NCBI RefSeq assembly: GCF_902833225.1
Contig: NZ_CADFEI010000014.1
Location: forward strand, 62,001 to 126,000
DNA from: Burkholderia sp. BCC1644
GTDB taxonomy: Bacteria; Pseudomonadota; Gammaproteobacteria; Burkholderiales; Burkholderiaceae
DNA length: 64,000 bases
Direction of reading: 5' to 3'
Shown: piece after piece, positions 8,325-18,791 of the stretch
Layout: every line of letters starts with the position of its first letter
Numbering within the stretch: the first letter of the stretch is position 1
Program-made: the position numbers and the translations under genes
The notes under the pieces: model-generated
What the model was told of the DNA's origin: nothing
Seen by the model: the letters and a program-made list of their open reading frames with translations, nothing else
Database searches by the model: none

Positions 8325-9004
8325 TGCTTCATATCCCCGGCGTATTGACCAGGGCGCAGGTCGCGCAATGCCGCGACCACCTCGATGCGGCCGAATGGGT
8401 CGACGGCAACGCGACGTCCGGCGCGCAGTCGGCGCTCGCGAAACGCAACCGGCAATTGCCGGAAGGCTCGCCCGCCGCACGCGCGGTGGGCGACGCGATC
8501 CAGGATGCGCTCGCACGCAATCCGCTGTTCTTTTCGGCGGCGCTGCCGTTGAAGGTATTTCCACCGCTGTTCAATCGCTACGCAGGTGGCGAGACGTTCG
8601 ACACGCACGTCGACAACGCGATCCGGCTGCTGCGCGGCACGGATTTCCGCGTGCGCAGCGACCTGTCGGCGACGCTGTTTCTCGAAGAACCCGATGCGTA
8701 CGACGGTGGCGAGCTGTGTGTCGAGGATACGTACGGCATGCATCGCGCGAAGCTGCCGGCCGGCGATCTCGTGCTGTATCCGGCATCGAGCCTGCATCAC
8801 GTGACACCGGTGACGCGCGGCGAGCGCGTGGCGTCGTTCTTCTGGATTCAAAGCATGGTGCGCGACGACGGCGATCGCACGCTGCTGTTCCAGCTCGATA
8901 CGCAGATTCAGGCGCTGTCCGCGGAAAAAGGCGCGAAGGATCCGATGGTCATTGCGTTGACGGGGATTTATCACAACCTGTTGAGGAAGTGGGCGGACGC
9001 GTAG
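8321..9004 (+). CDS. piuC: PKHD-type Fe(II)/2-oxoglutarate dioxygenase, PiuC family
   Basis: A 227-residue cytoplasmic 2-oxoglutarate-dependent hydroxylase of the PiuC/YbiX family. It is normally co-transcribed with Fiu/PiuA siderophore receptors and is thought to modify siderophores or related molecules. The iron ligands H96 and D98 (FDTHVDNAIRL) and the distal H159 (SSLHHVTP) are present, with R169 (TRGER) as the 2-oxoglutarate anchor. The length equals the family norm. Translation is coupled to the Sel1 gene by a 4-base overlap; a second ATG at 8324 is possible. A GC-rich hairpin at 9028-9045 follows. Confidence 0.92.
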   Translation: MMLHIPGVLTRAQVAQCRDHLDAAEWVDGNATSGAQSALAKRNRQLPEGSPAARAVGDAIQDALARNPLFFSAALPLKVFPPLFNRYAGGETFDTHVDNAIRLLRGTDFRVRSDLSATLFLEEPDAYDGGELCVEDTYGMHRAKLPAGDLVLYPASSLHHVTPVTRGERVASFFWIQSMVRDDGDRTLLFQLDTQIQALSAEKGAKDPMVIALTGIYHNLLRKWADA

Positions 9005-9027
9005 CGCGAACGGGTAACACTGGCTGC

Positions 9028-9045
9028 CCCGGCGCTTGCGCCGGG
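9028..9045 (+). terminator. GC-rich hairpin after piuC
   Basis: CCCGGCGC (9028-9035) pairs with GCGCCGGG (9038-9045) around a 2-base loop. There is no T run, so it may be a Rho-assisted terminator or mRNA 3'-end stabiliser rather than an intrinsic terminator. Confidence 0.4.
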
Positions 9046-9061
9046 TCGGAATCCGCGACTA

Positions 9062-9085
9062 AAATGACCATCGTCAAATGACCAT
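9062..9085 (+). promoter_or_regulatory. Direct repeat upstream of the Phd-type antitoxin
   Basis: AAATGACCAT occurs at 9062-9071 and again at 9076-9085 (14-base period), 10 bases before the antitoxin ATG. Position and repetition suggest an autoregulatory operator for the toxin-antitoxin operon; this is inference. Confidence 0.4.
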
Positions 9086-9094
9086 GCTCATATC

Positions 9095-9334
9095 ATGATG
9101 CCGCACGCTCCCGTATCGAAATCCGAATTCAAGGCTCGCGCGCTCGAATACTTCCGGCTCGTCGAGGCGTCGGGTGAAAGCCTGATCGTCACCGACCACG
9201 GCAAGCCGACGCTCGAGATCAGGCCGTATCACGCACGCGAGGCTCAGCCGTTGGACATATTGCGCGGCTCGGTCATGCGCTACGACAATCCTCTCGATCC
9301 GATTGCGGAAGATGATTGGGAGGCGTCGCGGTGA
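9095..9334 (+). CDS. Phd/YefM-family antitoxin
   Basis: A 79-residue antitoxin. The N-terminal half (VSKSEFKARALEYFRLVEASGESLIVTDHGKPTLEI) is the Phd/YefM DNA-binding fold, with the conserved I-x-V/I-T-x-x-G-K-P turn. The acidic C-terminal tail (YDNPLDPIAEDDWE) is the toxin-neutralising segment. A second in-frame ATG at 9098 would remove one residue. The stop codon overlaps the GTG start of the PIN toxin (9331-9334), coupling their translation. Family members repress their own operon; a direct repeat upstream may be the operator. Confidence 0.9.
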   Translation: MMPHAPVSKSEFKARALEYFRLVEASGESLIVTDHGKPTLEIRPYHAREAQPLDILRGSVMRYDNPLDPIAEDDWEASR

Positions 9335-9726
9335 TTGTGCTGGATACGCATGCGTTGGTGTGGTGGGTAGCGGGCGATCCTTCGCTCAGCAAGAAAGCGC
9401 GAAGCGCGATCGATCGCGCACGGAGCGAAGGTGCGCTCGCCGCATCCGCGATCTCCGCGTGGGAGATTGCGATGCTGGTGCGCAACGACCGCCTCGCGCT
9501 GACGATGGATGTCGACGCGTGGCTCGCCACCGTCGCGCAGATCGACGGCATGCGCTTCGTGCCCGTCGATGCCGACATCGCCGCGAAATCCACCGACCTG
9601 CCCGGCACGTTCCACAAGGATCCGGCCGACCGCATGATCGTCGCGACTGCGCGTCGGCTCGGCGCGCAGTTGATCACCCGCGACGAAAAAATCCGCGCGT
9701 ACGCGCACGTCAAGACGCTCTGGTGA
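9331..9726 (+). CDS. PIN-domain toxin, VapC type
   Basis: A 131-residue PIN ribonuclease. Acidic active-site residues are visible: D5 (VLDTHALVWW), E45, D97/D100 (KDPADRMIVATA) and D118 (TRDEKI). The DTHALVWW start marks the VapC subgroup usually paired with Phd-like antitoxins, exactly as here. I use the GTG at 9331, which overlaps the antitoxin stop (GTGA). The in-frame alternative at 9316 would put five unrelated residues before the first beta strand. This is the second PIN toxin in 5 kb and is not closely similar to the first. Confidence 0.9.
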   Translation: MIVLDTHALVWWVAGDPSLSKKARSAIDRARSEGALAASAISAWEIAMLVRNDRLALTMDVDAWLATVAQIDGMRFVPVDADIAAKSTDLPGTFHKDPADRMIVATARRLGAQLITRDEKIRAYAHVKTLW

Positions 9727-9871
9727 GCGCCACCCGCCCGCGTACCCAACCGCCGCACGTCCTCGGCCGGACTCTGGCATATTGGCGATTCGTCTGACCA
9801 AAACGACCACGGCCGCCGCACCGCATCGGCTCGTGCCCCGCAATCGCCATCTCGTTGCCCTGCCCGTTACC

Positions 9872-10552
9872 GTGATACCGCTCTCCGATCCCGCCGTCCG
9901 GTCGATCGCCCTGATGGAGTCGCACGAAGGGTTCGTCGATCTCGCCACCTACGATGAACGCATCGCCGTCGACCTCACCCGCAGCGTCGTCGAAAACACG
10001 AGCCCGCATTTCCTGAAGGTGCGCCGCGGCGTCGCCGAGCGGCTGGTGGCCGCCGCGCATGCGCTCCCCGCCGGCCTGCGCCTGTACGTGAAGGAAGGCT
10101 ATCGCCCGCTCGCCCTCCAGCGCGAGTACTTCGCGAGCCATCTCGCACAATTGCGCGCGACGCTGAATCCGCTGCCGTCCGACGACGCATTGGTCGAACT
10201 CGCGAGCCGCTATATCGCGCCGCCCGGAGTCGCCGCCCATCCGACCGGCGCCGCCGTCGACCTCTCGCTGATATCGGTGGATGGCATCGAAGCCGACATG
10301 GGCACCGTCATGAACGCCACCGACCAGGAATCCTCCGGCGCGTGCTACACGCACAACGCGTTCATCAGCCGCCCGGCCGCACGCAACCGGCAGATATTGA
10401 TCGCCGCAATGGCGAGCGCCGGCTTCACGAATTACCCGTCCGAATGGTGGCACTGGTCGTTCGGCGACCGCTATTGGGCCGTCATTCAAAACGAATCGCA
10501 CGCCATTTACGGTCCTGTCGAGGAAAGCATGCTCGACGAAGCATCGCGATGA
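9872..10552 (+). CDS. D-alanyl-D-alanine dipeptidase-like M15D peptidase (VanX/DdpX family)
   Basis: A zinc peptidase of about 226 residues in the VanX/DdpX family, which hydrolyses D-Ala-D-Ala and related dipeptides. From the GTG at 9872 (MIPLSDPAVRSI) the zinc and catalytic residues are H123 and D130 (AHPTGAAVDLSL), E191 and H194 (SEWWHWSFGDRYW), plus R78 (EGYRPL). These match VanX positions H116, D123, E181, H184 and R71. The start is uncertain: a TTG at 9782 would add 30 residues. No signal peptide is evident, suggesting a cytoplasmic recycling enzyme like DdpX. No vanHA neighbours are present, so glycopeptide resistance is not implied. Confidence 0.85.
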   Translation: MIPLSDPAVRSIALMESHEGFVDLATYDERIAVDLTRSVVENTSPHFLKVRRGVAERLVAAAHALPAGLRLYVKEGYRPLALQREYFASHLAQLRATLNPLPSDDALVELASRYIAPPGVAAHPTGAAVDLSLISVDGIEADMGTVMNATDQESSGACYTHNAFISRPAARNRQILIAAMASAGFTNYPSEWWHWSFGDRYWAVIQNESHAIYGPVEESMLDEASR

Positions 10553-10654
10553 CGGTCTTTCCGGCCTGACGGGCGCGAATCGGTAACATCCTCACTTGCC
10601 GATCCCCGCCCGCTCCCGCACAATCGCAGCACCTGCCTCACTCCCCCCGCGCCG

Positions 10655-11239
10655 ATGTCCTATGCGTCACTCGCCACCGGCGTCCTGCTCGCCGGCGGCC
10701 TTGGTCAACGCTTCGACCCGAGCGGCCTGCACAGCAAGCTGCTCGCGCTGCTGCCCGACGGCACGCCGGTTGCGGTTGCCGCCGCCCGTCATCTCGCGGC
10801 GGCCACGGCCGACGTAATCGCTGTCGTCCGCCCTGGCGCCGAGAAACTCGCGATTCTGCTGAACGAAGCCGGCTGTCAGGTCGTCTATGCGCCCGACGCG
10901 TTGCGCGGCATGGGCGCAAGCCTCGCCGTCGGCGTACGCACGACGCCCGACGCGAGCGGCTGGCTCGTCGCGCTCGGCGACATGCCTTGGATCGCGGCTT
11001 CCACCTACGAAACGGTCACACGCGCGCTCGAGGCCGACAACGTCTCGATCGTCGCGCCCGCATATCGCGGCGTACGCGGCCATCCGGTCGGTTTCGCCGC
11101 GCACCACTACGAGGCACTGGCCGCGCTCGACGGCGATACCGGCGCCCGCACGCTGTTCGCGAGCGCGCCCGTGCAACTGCTGGACGTCGACGATCCCGGC
11201 ATCCTGCGCGATGTCGATACGCCGGCGGATCTGCGCTGA
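10655..11239 (+). CDS. MobA-like nucleotidyltransferase (MocA-type)
   Basis: A 194-residue NTP-transferase-fold protein. It opens with the nucleotide-binding signature VLLAGGLGQRF (residues 10-20), has the metal-binding GDMPW near residue 108, and a terminal DVDTPADLR. This is the pattern of MocA/MobA-like enzymes that add CMP or GMP to molybdopterin, and of related sugar-nucleotide transferases. The molybdenum hydroxylase pair 30 kb away would need such a cofactor, but a direct link is speculation. It stands alone on the plus strand. Confidence 0.82.
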   Translation: MSYASLATGVLLAGGLGQRFDPSGLHSKLLALLPDGTPVAVAAARHLAAATADVIAVVRPGAEKLAILLNEAGCQVVYAPDALRGMGASLAVGVRTTPDASGWLVALGDMPWIAASTYETVTRALEADNVSIVAPAYRGVRGHPVGFAAHHYEALAALDGDTGARTLFASAPVQLLDVDDPGILRDVDTPADLR

Positions 11240-11434
11240 CCGCGATCGCGCGGACCACACAACGCATTGCAGTAGACGAACCCGTTCGACGATCGCCGAT
11301 CGCCGATTCACGGCTTTCAGCGACGATCGACACCCCGCCGCAAGAATCCCGCTGCAAACGCATGTTCGATTGCCTATAACGGAGACGAGGCGCACCTGCC
11401 GCGCCGCCGCCGTCACGCACTGCGCGAGTTCTCC

Positions 11435-11578
11435 ATGACCGATCACACGACCCCGACGCCCGAGCCACCGGCCGACCCGAACCGCGATCCGGAAGACGAC
11501 CCGCTGTCGTCGCCGCCGGGTCATCACCACGACAACCCGCAACAACCGGACGGACCGCCGAGCAAAGACCCGGTCTAG
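11435..11578 (+). CDS. Small proline-rich, disordered protein
   Basis: A 47-residue ORF beginning MTDHTTPTPEPPADPNRD and ending PPSKDPV. It contains a GHHHD patch and is almost wholly Pro, Asp, His and polar residues, so it should be intrinsically disordered. No good ribosome binding site is visible and I know no family. Acidic/proline composition on a correct start, unlike the Arg-rich products of random GC-rich frames here, is the only reason to call it. Confidence 0.35.
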   Translation: MTDHTTPTPEPPADPNRDPEDDPLSSPPGHHHDNPQQPDGPPSKDPV

Positions 11579-11673
11579 CCGCGCGTCGGCCGCTCCGCAC
11601 ATTCGCCCCTATTTCCCATGATGCGCGGCTGGCGGCTGGCGGCCGCCCGTCGCCCGTGACCGCATCGCGTGGC

Positions 11674-12432
11674 CTAGCGCGACGTATACCCGCCGTCGAT
11701 CGGCAGCGACACGCCGCTGATCATCGACGCCGCATCGCTCAGCAGAAACAGGATCGGCTCGACGACTTCGTCCGGCTCGGCAAAGCGCCCGAGCGGAATC
11801 GCGGCCAGCATCGGCGCGCGCTTCTCCGGTTCGCTCCACGCGAACTGCGCCATCGGCGTGAGCGTGACGGTCGGGTTCACGCTGTTCACACGAATGCCGT
11901 GCGGCCCGAGTTCGATGCACAGCACTCGCGTGATCGCATCCATCGCTGCCTTCGACGCGCAGTAGCTCAGATGCGCGGGCAGGCCGACGAGTGCGGCCTG
12001 GCTCGATACGTTGACGATGCTGCCCCGTGCGCGTGCCGCCCCGCGCCCGTCGCGTTCGATCATCTTGCGCGCGACGGCCCGCGCGACGAGCGCCGCACCG
12101 CGTGCGTTGACGGCCATCACGCGATCGAAATGCTCCGCGCCGACATCCAGAGCCGGTTCGAGCGACGCGATCCCCGCGCAATTGACGAGGCCGTCGAATG
12201 CATCGTGTGCGGCAAGCGCCGCGTCGATCGCATGCTCGTCGCCGCCGACATCGATATGCAACGTCTCGCACGCGGTCTCGCCGGCGAGTGTGTCGAGCGC
12301 GGCCCTGTCGCGCGCCGCCGCGACGACCCGTGCCCCCGCCTGCGCCAGCGCGACCGCACACGCGCGCCCGATCCCGCTCGACGCCCCCGTGACGAGCACC
12401 CGCGCATCGCTGAAATCGAATCGTGTGTTCAT
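11674..12432 (-). CDS. SDR family oxidoreductase (polyol/ketose dehydrogenase)
   Basis: A 252-residue classical short-chain dehydrogenase. It has the Rossmann TGASSGIG (15-22), NCAG (84-87), catalytic S143/S144, Y157 and K161 (YCASK), and the C-terminal SGVSLPIDGGYTSR. Members interconvert alcohols and ketones with NAD(P)H. It is the last gene of the polyol operon and overlaps the kinase stop by 4 bases (12429-12432), so it most likely oxidises or reduces the imported polyol or its keto form (compare L-xylulose and D-threitol dehydrogenases). The precise substrate is not readable from sequence. Confidence 0.9.
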   Translation of the reverse strand: MNTRFDFSDARVLVTGASSGIGRACAVALAQAGARVVAAARDRAALDTLAGETACETLHIDVGGDEHAIDAALAAHDAFDGLVNCAGIASLEPALDVGAEHFDRVMAVNARGAALVARAVARKMIERDGRGAARARGSIVNVSSQAALVGLPAHLSYCASKAAMDAITRVLCIELGPHGIRVNSVNPTVTLTPMAQFAWSEPEKRAPMLAAIPLGRFAEPDEVVEPILFLLSDAASMISGVSLPIDGGYTSR

Positions 12433-13976
12433 GATGATGTGCCCAGCCTGTGGAGGATCGGCTTGAGTGCCGGATAGAGCGCCGTGTAGAGCGCGAAACG
12501 CGCGTCGTACGTGTTCGCGCTGGCGGCATCGGGCCGGGCGCGCTCGACGAGCGTGACCCAGCCACCCTGCGCTTCGTCGTGCGACACGAGCCCTGCCCCG
12601 ACACCCGCGAGCAGCGCGGCGCCCATCGCGGCTTCCACATCCTGCTCGATCGTCCACACCGGAAAACCCGTCACGTCCGCAATGATCTGCATCCACAGCG
12701 CCGAATGCGCGGCGCCGCCGACGACGATCAACCGGTCGTCCAGCACGACCGCACCGCGGCGGCCGGCCTCGATGTTGTGTCGCAACGCGAACGCGACGCC
12801 TTCGAGCACCGCGCGATAAAGATGTGCCCGCGTATGCGCGAGACTCAGCCCGACGAACGCGCCGCTTGCCTTCGCATCCCACACCGGGCTGCGCTCGCCC
12901 ATCAGATACGGCAGGAACAGCACGCCGTCGGCGCCGGCCGGCACGTTTTCGGCGGCCTGCTCGAGCAGCACGTGCGGATCGCCGTGCGGCAGCAGGCGCG
13001 CCGCATCGATTTCCGCCTGACAGAACTGGTCGCGGAACCATGCGACCGATGCGCCGGCCGTAATCGCGCCGCCGAACACGTACAGGTCGCGCTGCCCGTC
13101 GAACACGTGCGGCATGCTGACGAGCCCGTGCCGCGCATCGACATGCCGGTTCACGTAGCCCCAGCACATGCTGGTGCCGATCATCGCGACATGCTGCCCG
13201 GTACGCGTCGCGCCGGCCGCGAAGGTCGCGACGGCCGCATCGACGCCGCCCGCGACGACGGGCGTGCCGGCCGGCAGCCCGAGCCGCTCCGTCCATTGCG
13301 ACAGCAGGCCGCCAACGATGTCCGTCGAATCGACGAGCCGCTCGGGCATCATCGTCGCCGGAATGCCGAGCATGTCGAGCGCATCGTCGGACCACTCGCG
13401 GCGCGCGACGTCGTACACGCCACCGATATTGCCGGCCGAACTGTGATCGACCGCGACTTCGCCGGTCAGCAGGTAGATCACGTAGGCGTTCGGCGGCAGG
13501 AAATAGCGCACGTTCGCCCACACGTCCGGCCGCTGGTCGCGCAGCCACAGCATCTTCGTGAAACCGTAGTAGCTGTCGACGCCATTGCCCGTGATCACGC
13601 GCAGCCGCTCGACGTTCACGTGTTCGTTGACCCAGTCGACTTCCGCGGTCGCGCGCCGGTCCATCCAGATCAGGCAGGGATGCAGCGGCCGCATGTCGAT
13701 ATCGACCGGAATGCCCGAGCCGCCGTACAGGCTGCTCACGCACACCGCGCGAATCGCGTCGGCCGGCACGCCCTGCGCGCGCGCGTCGCTCACGCAGCCC
13801 GCGACGCATTCGAGCACCGCGTCGAACCACACCTGCGGCCACTGCTCGGCCCACAGCGGGCGCGGCGTGTCGGGCTGGTAGCCGGCCGAACGCCGCGCGA
13901 CGATCGTGCCATGCCGGTCGACCAGCAGCGCCTTGGTGCTCTGCGTGCCGATGTCGACGCCTATCACGTATTCCAT
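12429..13976 (-). CDS. FGGY-family carbohydrate kinase (xylulokinase-like)
   Basis: A 515-residue ATP-dependent sugar kinase of the FGGY family. It opens with the phosphate-1 motif YVIGVDIGTQSTKALLVD and later has the adenosine-binding VVGGAAHSALWMQIIADVTG. It would phosphorylate the ketose formed by the neighbouring dehydrogenases (for example xylulose, ribulose or erythrulose) in the cytoplasm. I start at 13976 (MEYVIGVD), preceded by GGAGACATC; an in-frame ATG at 13997 would add seven residues. It lies between the EltD-like dehydrogenase and the SDR in one operon. Confidence 0.9.
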   Translation of the reverse strand: MEYVIGVDIGTQSTKALLVDRHGTIVARRSAGYQPDTPRPLWAEQWPQVWFDAVLECVAGCVSDARAQGVPADAIRAVCVSSLYGGSGIPVDIDMRPLHPCLIWMDRRATAEVDWVNEHVNVERLRVITGNGVDSYYGFTKMLWLRDQRPDVWANVRYFLPPNAYVIYLLTGEVAVDHSSAGNIGGVYDVARREWSDDALDMLGIPATMMPERLVDSTDIVGGLLSQWTERLGLPAGTPVVAGGVDAAVATFAAGATRTGQHVAMIGTSMCWGYVNRHVDARHGLVSMPHVFDGQRDLYVFGGAITAGASVAWFRDQFCQAEIDAARLLPHGDPHVLLEQAAENVPAGADGVLFLPYLMGERSPVWDAKASGAFVGLSLAHTRAHLYRAVLEGVAFALRHNIEAGRRGAVVLDDRLIVVGGAAHSALWMQIIADVTGFPVWTIEQDVEAAMGAALLAGVGAGLVSHDEAQGGWVTLVERARPDAASANTYDARFALYTALYPALKPILHRLGTSS

Positions 13977-14007
13977 GATGTCTCCGGTGAGGCGCATGCC
14001 TGCCGCA

Positions 14008-15096
14008 TCAGCGGGCCGGCTTCAGCAGCACCTTGATCGATTCCGGCGATTTCGCGACGCGGATCGCGTCGTCCCAGTCCTCGAGCGCGAAACCGTGCGT
14101 GACGATGCCTTTCGACGTGACGAGCCCGCGCGCGAGCAGGTCGATCGCGACCGGATAGCAGTATGGCCCAAGGTGCGCGCCGCGCACGTCGAGCTCCTTG
14201 CGGTCGCCGATGATCGACCAGTCGACGGTCGCATCCTCGCCGAACACGCTGAATTCGACGAAGCGGCCGAGCTTGCGGATCAGGTCGAGCCCCTGGCTCA
14301 CGCCGACGGGCGCGCCGGTCGTCTCGATGTACACGTCGCAGCCGTAGCCGTCGGTGAGCGACTTGACGATCGCGCGCGCGTCGTCGCGCTTCGGGTTGAT
14401 CGTCACGTCGGCGCCGTACTGCCGCGCAAGTTCGAGCCGCTCGTCGATCAGGTCGATCACGACGAGCTTCTTCGGCGTCTTCAGGTGTGCGACCTGCGTC
14501 ATCATCAGGCCGAGCGGGCCCGCGCCCGCAATCACGACGACGTCGTCGAGCTGCACGTCGCCGCGGTTCACCGTATGGATCGCGCACGACAGCGGCTCGA
14601 TGATCGCCGCATCCTCGAGCGATACGCCGAGCGGGATCTTGTGGACGATCGCGGTCGGCGGAATCCGCATGTACTCGGCCATCCCGCCGTCGGCGACTTC
14701 GCGCTGGAAGCCGAAGATGTTGTGCACTTCGCACATCCAGTACTGGCCCGACTTGCAATAGCGGCACTTGCCGCACGGCACGATCTGCTCGGCGATCACG
14801 CGATCGCCCATTGCCACGCCGAAATGTTCGGCCGCGCCGTCGCCGAGCGCTTCGACGTAGCCGAAGAATTCATGGCCGGGAATCACGGGCGCCTTCACCC
14901 ACGGGTTCGGGCCGCCCCAGAACATCTTCGCGCCCGTATAGCACTTGCAGTCGCTCGCGCAGATCCCGCATGCGGCGATGCGGATCACGAGCTCGTTCGC
15001 ACCGGGGCGCGGCTTCGCGACCTGCTCGACGCGGTAATCCTCGGGGCCGTGGCAAACGACCGCGGTCATCCGCGGCTGGGCTTCGGGTGTCGTCAT
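14008..15096 (-). CDS. Zinc-dependent polyol dehydrogenase (erythritol/L-threitol dehydrogenase-like)
   Basis: A 362-residue medium-chain alcohol dehydrogenase. Catalytic zinc ligands are C46 (CGICASDCKCY) and H75/E76 (IPGHEFFG). The structural zinc is held by C108, C111, C114 and C122 (CGKCRYCKSGQYWMC). The NAD-binding site is the AGAGPLGL region near residue 190. The insert CYTGAKMFWGG and the ending DWSIIGDRKELDVRGAHLGPYC resemble, as I remember them, mycobacterial EltD that oxidises erythritol and L-threitol. That resemblance is from memory and not a search. It lies between the ABC permease and the kinase genes, consistent with oxidation of an imported polyol. Confidence 0.85.
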   Translation of the reverse strand: MTTPEAQPRMTAVVCHGPEDYRVEQVAKPRPGANELVIRIAACGICASDCKCYTGAKMFWGGPNPWVKAPVIPGHEFFGYVEALGDGAAEHFGVAMGDRVIAEQIVPCGKCRYCKSGQYWMCEVHNIFGFQREVADGGMAEYMRIPPTAIVHKIPLGVSLEDAAIIEPLSCAIHTVNRGDVQLDDVVVIAGAGPLGLMMTQVAHLKTPKKLVVIDLIDERLELARQYGADVTINPKRDDARAIVKSLTDGYGCDVYIETTGAPVGVSQGLDLIRKLGRFVEFSVFGEDATVDWSIIGDRKELDVRGAHLGPYCYPVAIDLLARGLVTSKGIVTHGFALEDWDDAIRVAKSPESIKVLLKPAR

Positions 15097-15143
15097 GAGT
15101 TGTCTCTTTCGTTGATGATAGGGATAGCTGATCGACTGGATCG

Positions 15144-16143
15144 TTACCGCGACCGTTCGCGGCTGATGTAGATCGCGAGCAGGATGATTCCGCCCTTGAT
15201 CACGTTCTGCACATACGGGTTCACGCCGATCATGTTCAGCCCGTTGTTGAGCACGCCGAGCAGCAGCGCGCCGACCAGCGTGCCGAGGATCGCGCCGCGC
15301 CCGCCGGAGATCGACGTGCCGCCCATCACGACGGCCGCGATCGCGTCGAGCTCGAAGCCGACGCCCGCGTTCGGCTGCCCGCTCATCAGCCGGCCCGTCA
15401 GCACGATCGCGGCCAGCGCCGACGTGAGCCCGGCCAGCGTGTAGACGATCAGCTTCACGCGCGCGACGCGCACGCCAGTGAGCCGCGTCGCCTGCTCGTT
15501 GCCGCCGATCGCATACACGTAGCGGCCGAACGGCATGCGGTCGAGCAGCAGCCACGCGATCGCGTACACCACCAACATGATCAGCACGGGCGCCTGGATG
15601 CCGAGCACCTTGCCGCTGCCGAAGAACGCGACCCAGTCGGGCAAGCCGTCGATCGGATAGCCGCCCGTGTAGATCAGCGCGAGGCCGCGCGCGATGCCCA
15701 TCGTCGCGAGCGTGACGATGATCGGCGGCATCCCCGCGAACGCAACGAACACGCCGTTCAGGAAGCCGAAGCCGAGGCCGACCGCGATGCCGATCGCGAG
15801 CGCGGCGACCGCGTTGACGCCCGCGACCATCAGCCCGGCCGCGAGCGTGCCCGACAGCGCCATCACCGAGCCGACCGACAGGTCGATCCCGCCGGTCAGG
15901 ATCACGCAGGTCATGCCGACCGCGATGATCGCGTTGATCGACACCTGGCGCAGCACGTTCTCGAGGTTCGCGGCGGACAGGAAGCTCGGGCTCGCGATCA
16001 TCATCGCGATGCACACGACGATCAGGCCGACGAGCGGATAGAACAGCGTCGAGCGCCGCAGTTGCGCCCACATCGCGCGTGGCGGCGGCGCGTCGCCGTT
16101 TCCGGCGGCGGTCGCGAGCGTCGTGGAAGGCGTGGAAGAAGAA

Positions 16144-16157
<14 letters not shown>
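15144..16157 (-). CDS. ABC sugar/polyol transporter permease (RbsC type)
   Basis: A 337-residue inner-membrane permease of the ribose/xylose/AraH family, with eight to ten hydrophobic helices. The conserved loop GGIDLSVGS sits after the second helix, and the coupling segment reads GGTSISGGRGAILGTLVGALLLGVLNNGLN. I start at 16157 (MNLPDSSS), preceded by GGAG. The start overlaps the end of the ATPase gene by 14 bases. With the adjacent ATPase and binding protein it forms a complete CUT2-type importer for a pentose or polyol. Confidence 0.93.
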
Positions 16158-17664
<1,507 letters not shown>

Positions 17665-17726
17665 CGGCTTCTCCGTGCGAAAGGCGCCGGCCGCGCCGCC
17701 GCCCTTCTCGTCACGTCGTACGTCGT

Positions 17727-18671
17727 TCACCAGCTGAAGCCCTTCGCGTTGCCGCGATCGACGACCTTCACGTCGACCGGGATCGCCTTCGGCACCGTCG
17801 CGCCCCACTTGCGCGCGATCGCGATGCCGAGCGCGATGCGCACCTGGTCGGCCGGGAACTGCGCGGTCGTCTCGATGAACTTCGAGTTCGGTTTCTGGAT
17901 CGCGGCGATCGCCTCGGGCGCGCCGTCGACGCTCGTCAGCTTGATGTCCTTGCCGGAACCCTCGATCGCGGCGAGCGCGCCCATCGAGCCGCCGTCGTTC
18001 ACGCTGAAGATGCCCTTCAGGTTCGGATGCGCGGAGATCATGTTTTCGGTGACCGACAACGCGGTCGCGCGCTCCTGCTTGCCGTTTTGGGTATCGACGA
18101 GCTTCACGTTCGGGAATTTCGCGAGCCCTGCCTTGCAGCCGCGCACGCGTTCGAGAATCGGCACGACCGGAATGCCGTCGAGGATCGCGACCTCGCCGCT
18201 GCCGCCGATCGCCTTCGCGAGGTATTCGCACGACATCACGCCCGCGTCGTAATTCTTCGAGCCGACGAACGAATCGACGGGCCCGTTCGCGTTCGCGTCG
18301 ACGGCCACGACCACCGCGCCGGCCTTTTTCGCCTGCGTGATCGCCGACTGGATGCCGGTCGAATCGGTCGGGTTCACGAGCAGGATGTCGATCTTCTTCT
18401 GCAGCATGTCCTCGACGTCGCTCACCTGCTTGCTGACGTCGTGATGCGCGTCGGTGACGACGACCTGCGCGCCGATCGATGTGGCCGCATCGTTCAGCGC
18501 CTTCTGCATCGTCACGAAATACGGGTTGTTCAGCTCCTGGAACGTCATGCCGATTCGCAGCGGCGCGGCCTGCGCGGCCGTGACGGGCAGCCAGGCCGCG
18601 GCGGCGAGCGCGGCAACGGCCGCCATGCGGGCGGCGCGACGAGGGGATGAAGCGGGCGATGCATGCGTCAT
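17727..18671 (-). CDS. ABC sugar/polyol periplasmic substrate-binding protein
   Basis: A 314-residue periplasmic binding protein of the type-1 (RbsB-like) fold. It begins with a Sec signal peptide ending TAAQA|APLRIGMTF. It has typical ligand-loop patterns QELNNPYFVTMQKAL, LLVNPTDSTGIQ and FSVNDGGSMGALAAIEG. It captures the polyol or sugar and delivers it to the permease. It is the first gene of the six-gene catabolic operon (binding protein, ATPase, permease, dehydrogenase, kinase, SDR). The AraC regulator gene lies upstream on the same strand. Confidence 0.93.
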   Translation of the reverse strand: MTHASPASSPRRAARMAAVAALAAAAWLPVTAAQAAPLRIGMTFQELNNPYFVTMQKALNDAATSIGAQVVVTDAHHDVSKQVSDVEDMLQKKIDILLVNPTDSTGIQSAITQAKKAGAVVVAVDANANGPVDSFVGSKNYDAGVMSCEYLAKAIGGSGEVAILDGIPVVPILERVRGCKAGLAKFPNVKLVDTQNGKQERATALSVTENMISAHPNLKGIFSVNDGGSMGALAAIEGSGKDIKLTSVDGAPEAIAAIQKPNSKFIETTAQFPADQVRIALGIAIARKWGATVPKAIPVDVKVVDRGNAKGFSW

Positions 18672-18791
18672 GGCGGTGTCTCCGGAATTGTGTGCAGCTT
18701 TTTCGTGGGTGAGTGAGCCCCTCGCGACGTGAGCGGCGCGATCGGCTGGGTAAAACGTCGGGGAAAACTCAGGCGGGCAACGGCCCGGCGA

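Noticed and set aside
9872..10552. Glycopeptide-resistance gene vanX
   Set aside because: The active site is VanX-like, but there are no vanH, vanA or vanRS genes, and Gram-negative relatives (DdpX) act in peptidoglycan recycling.
12432..13854. A possible fusion of the SDR with upstream coding sequence in the same frame
   Set aside because: The upstream part is out of frame with the FGGY kinase, which has all its motifs. The SDR starts cleanly at 12432 with a 4-base overlap.
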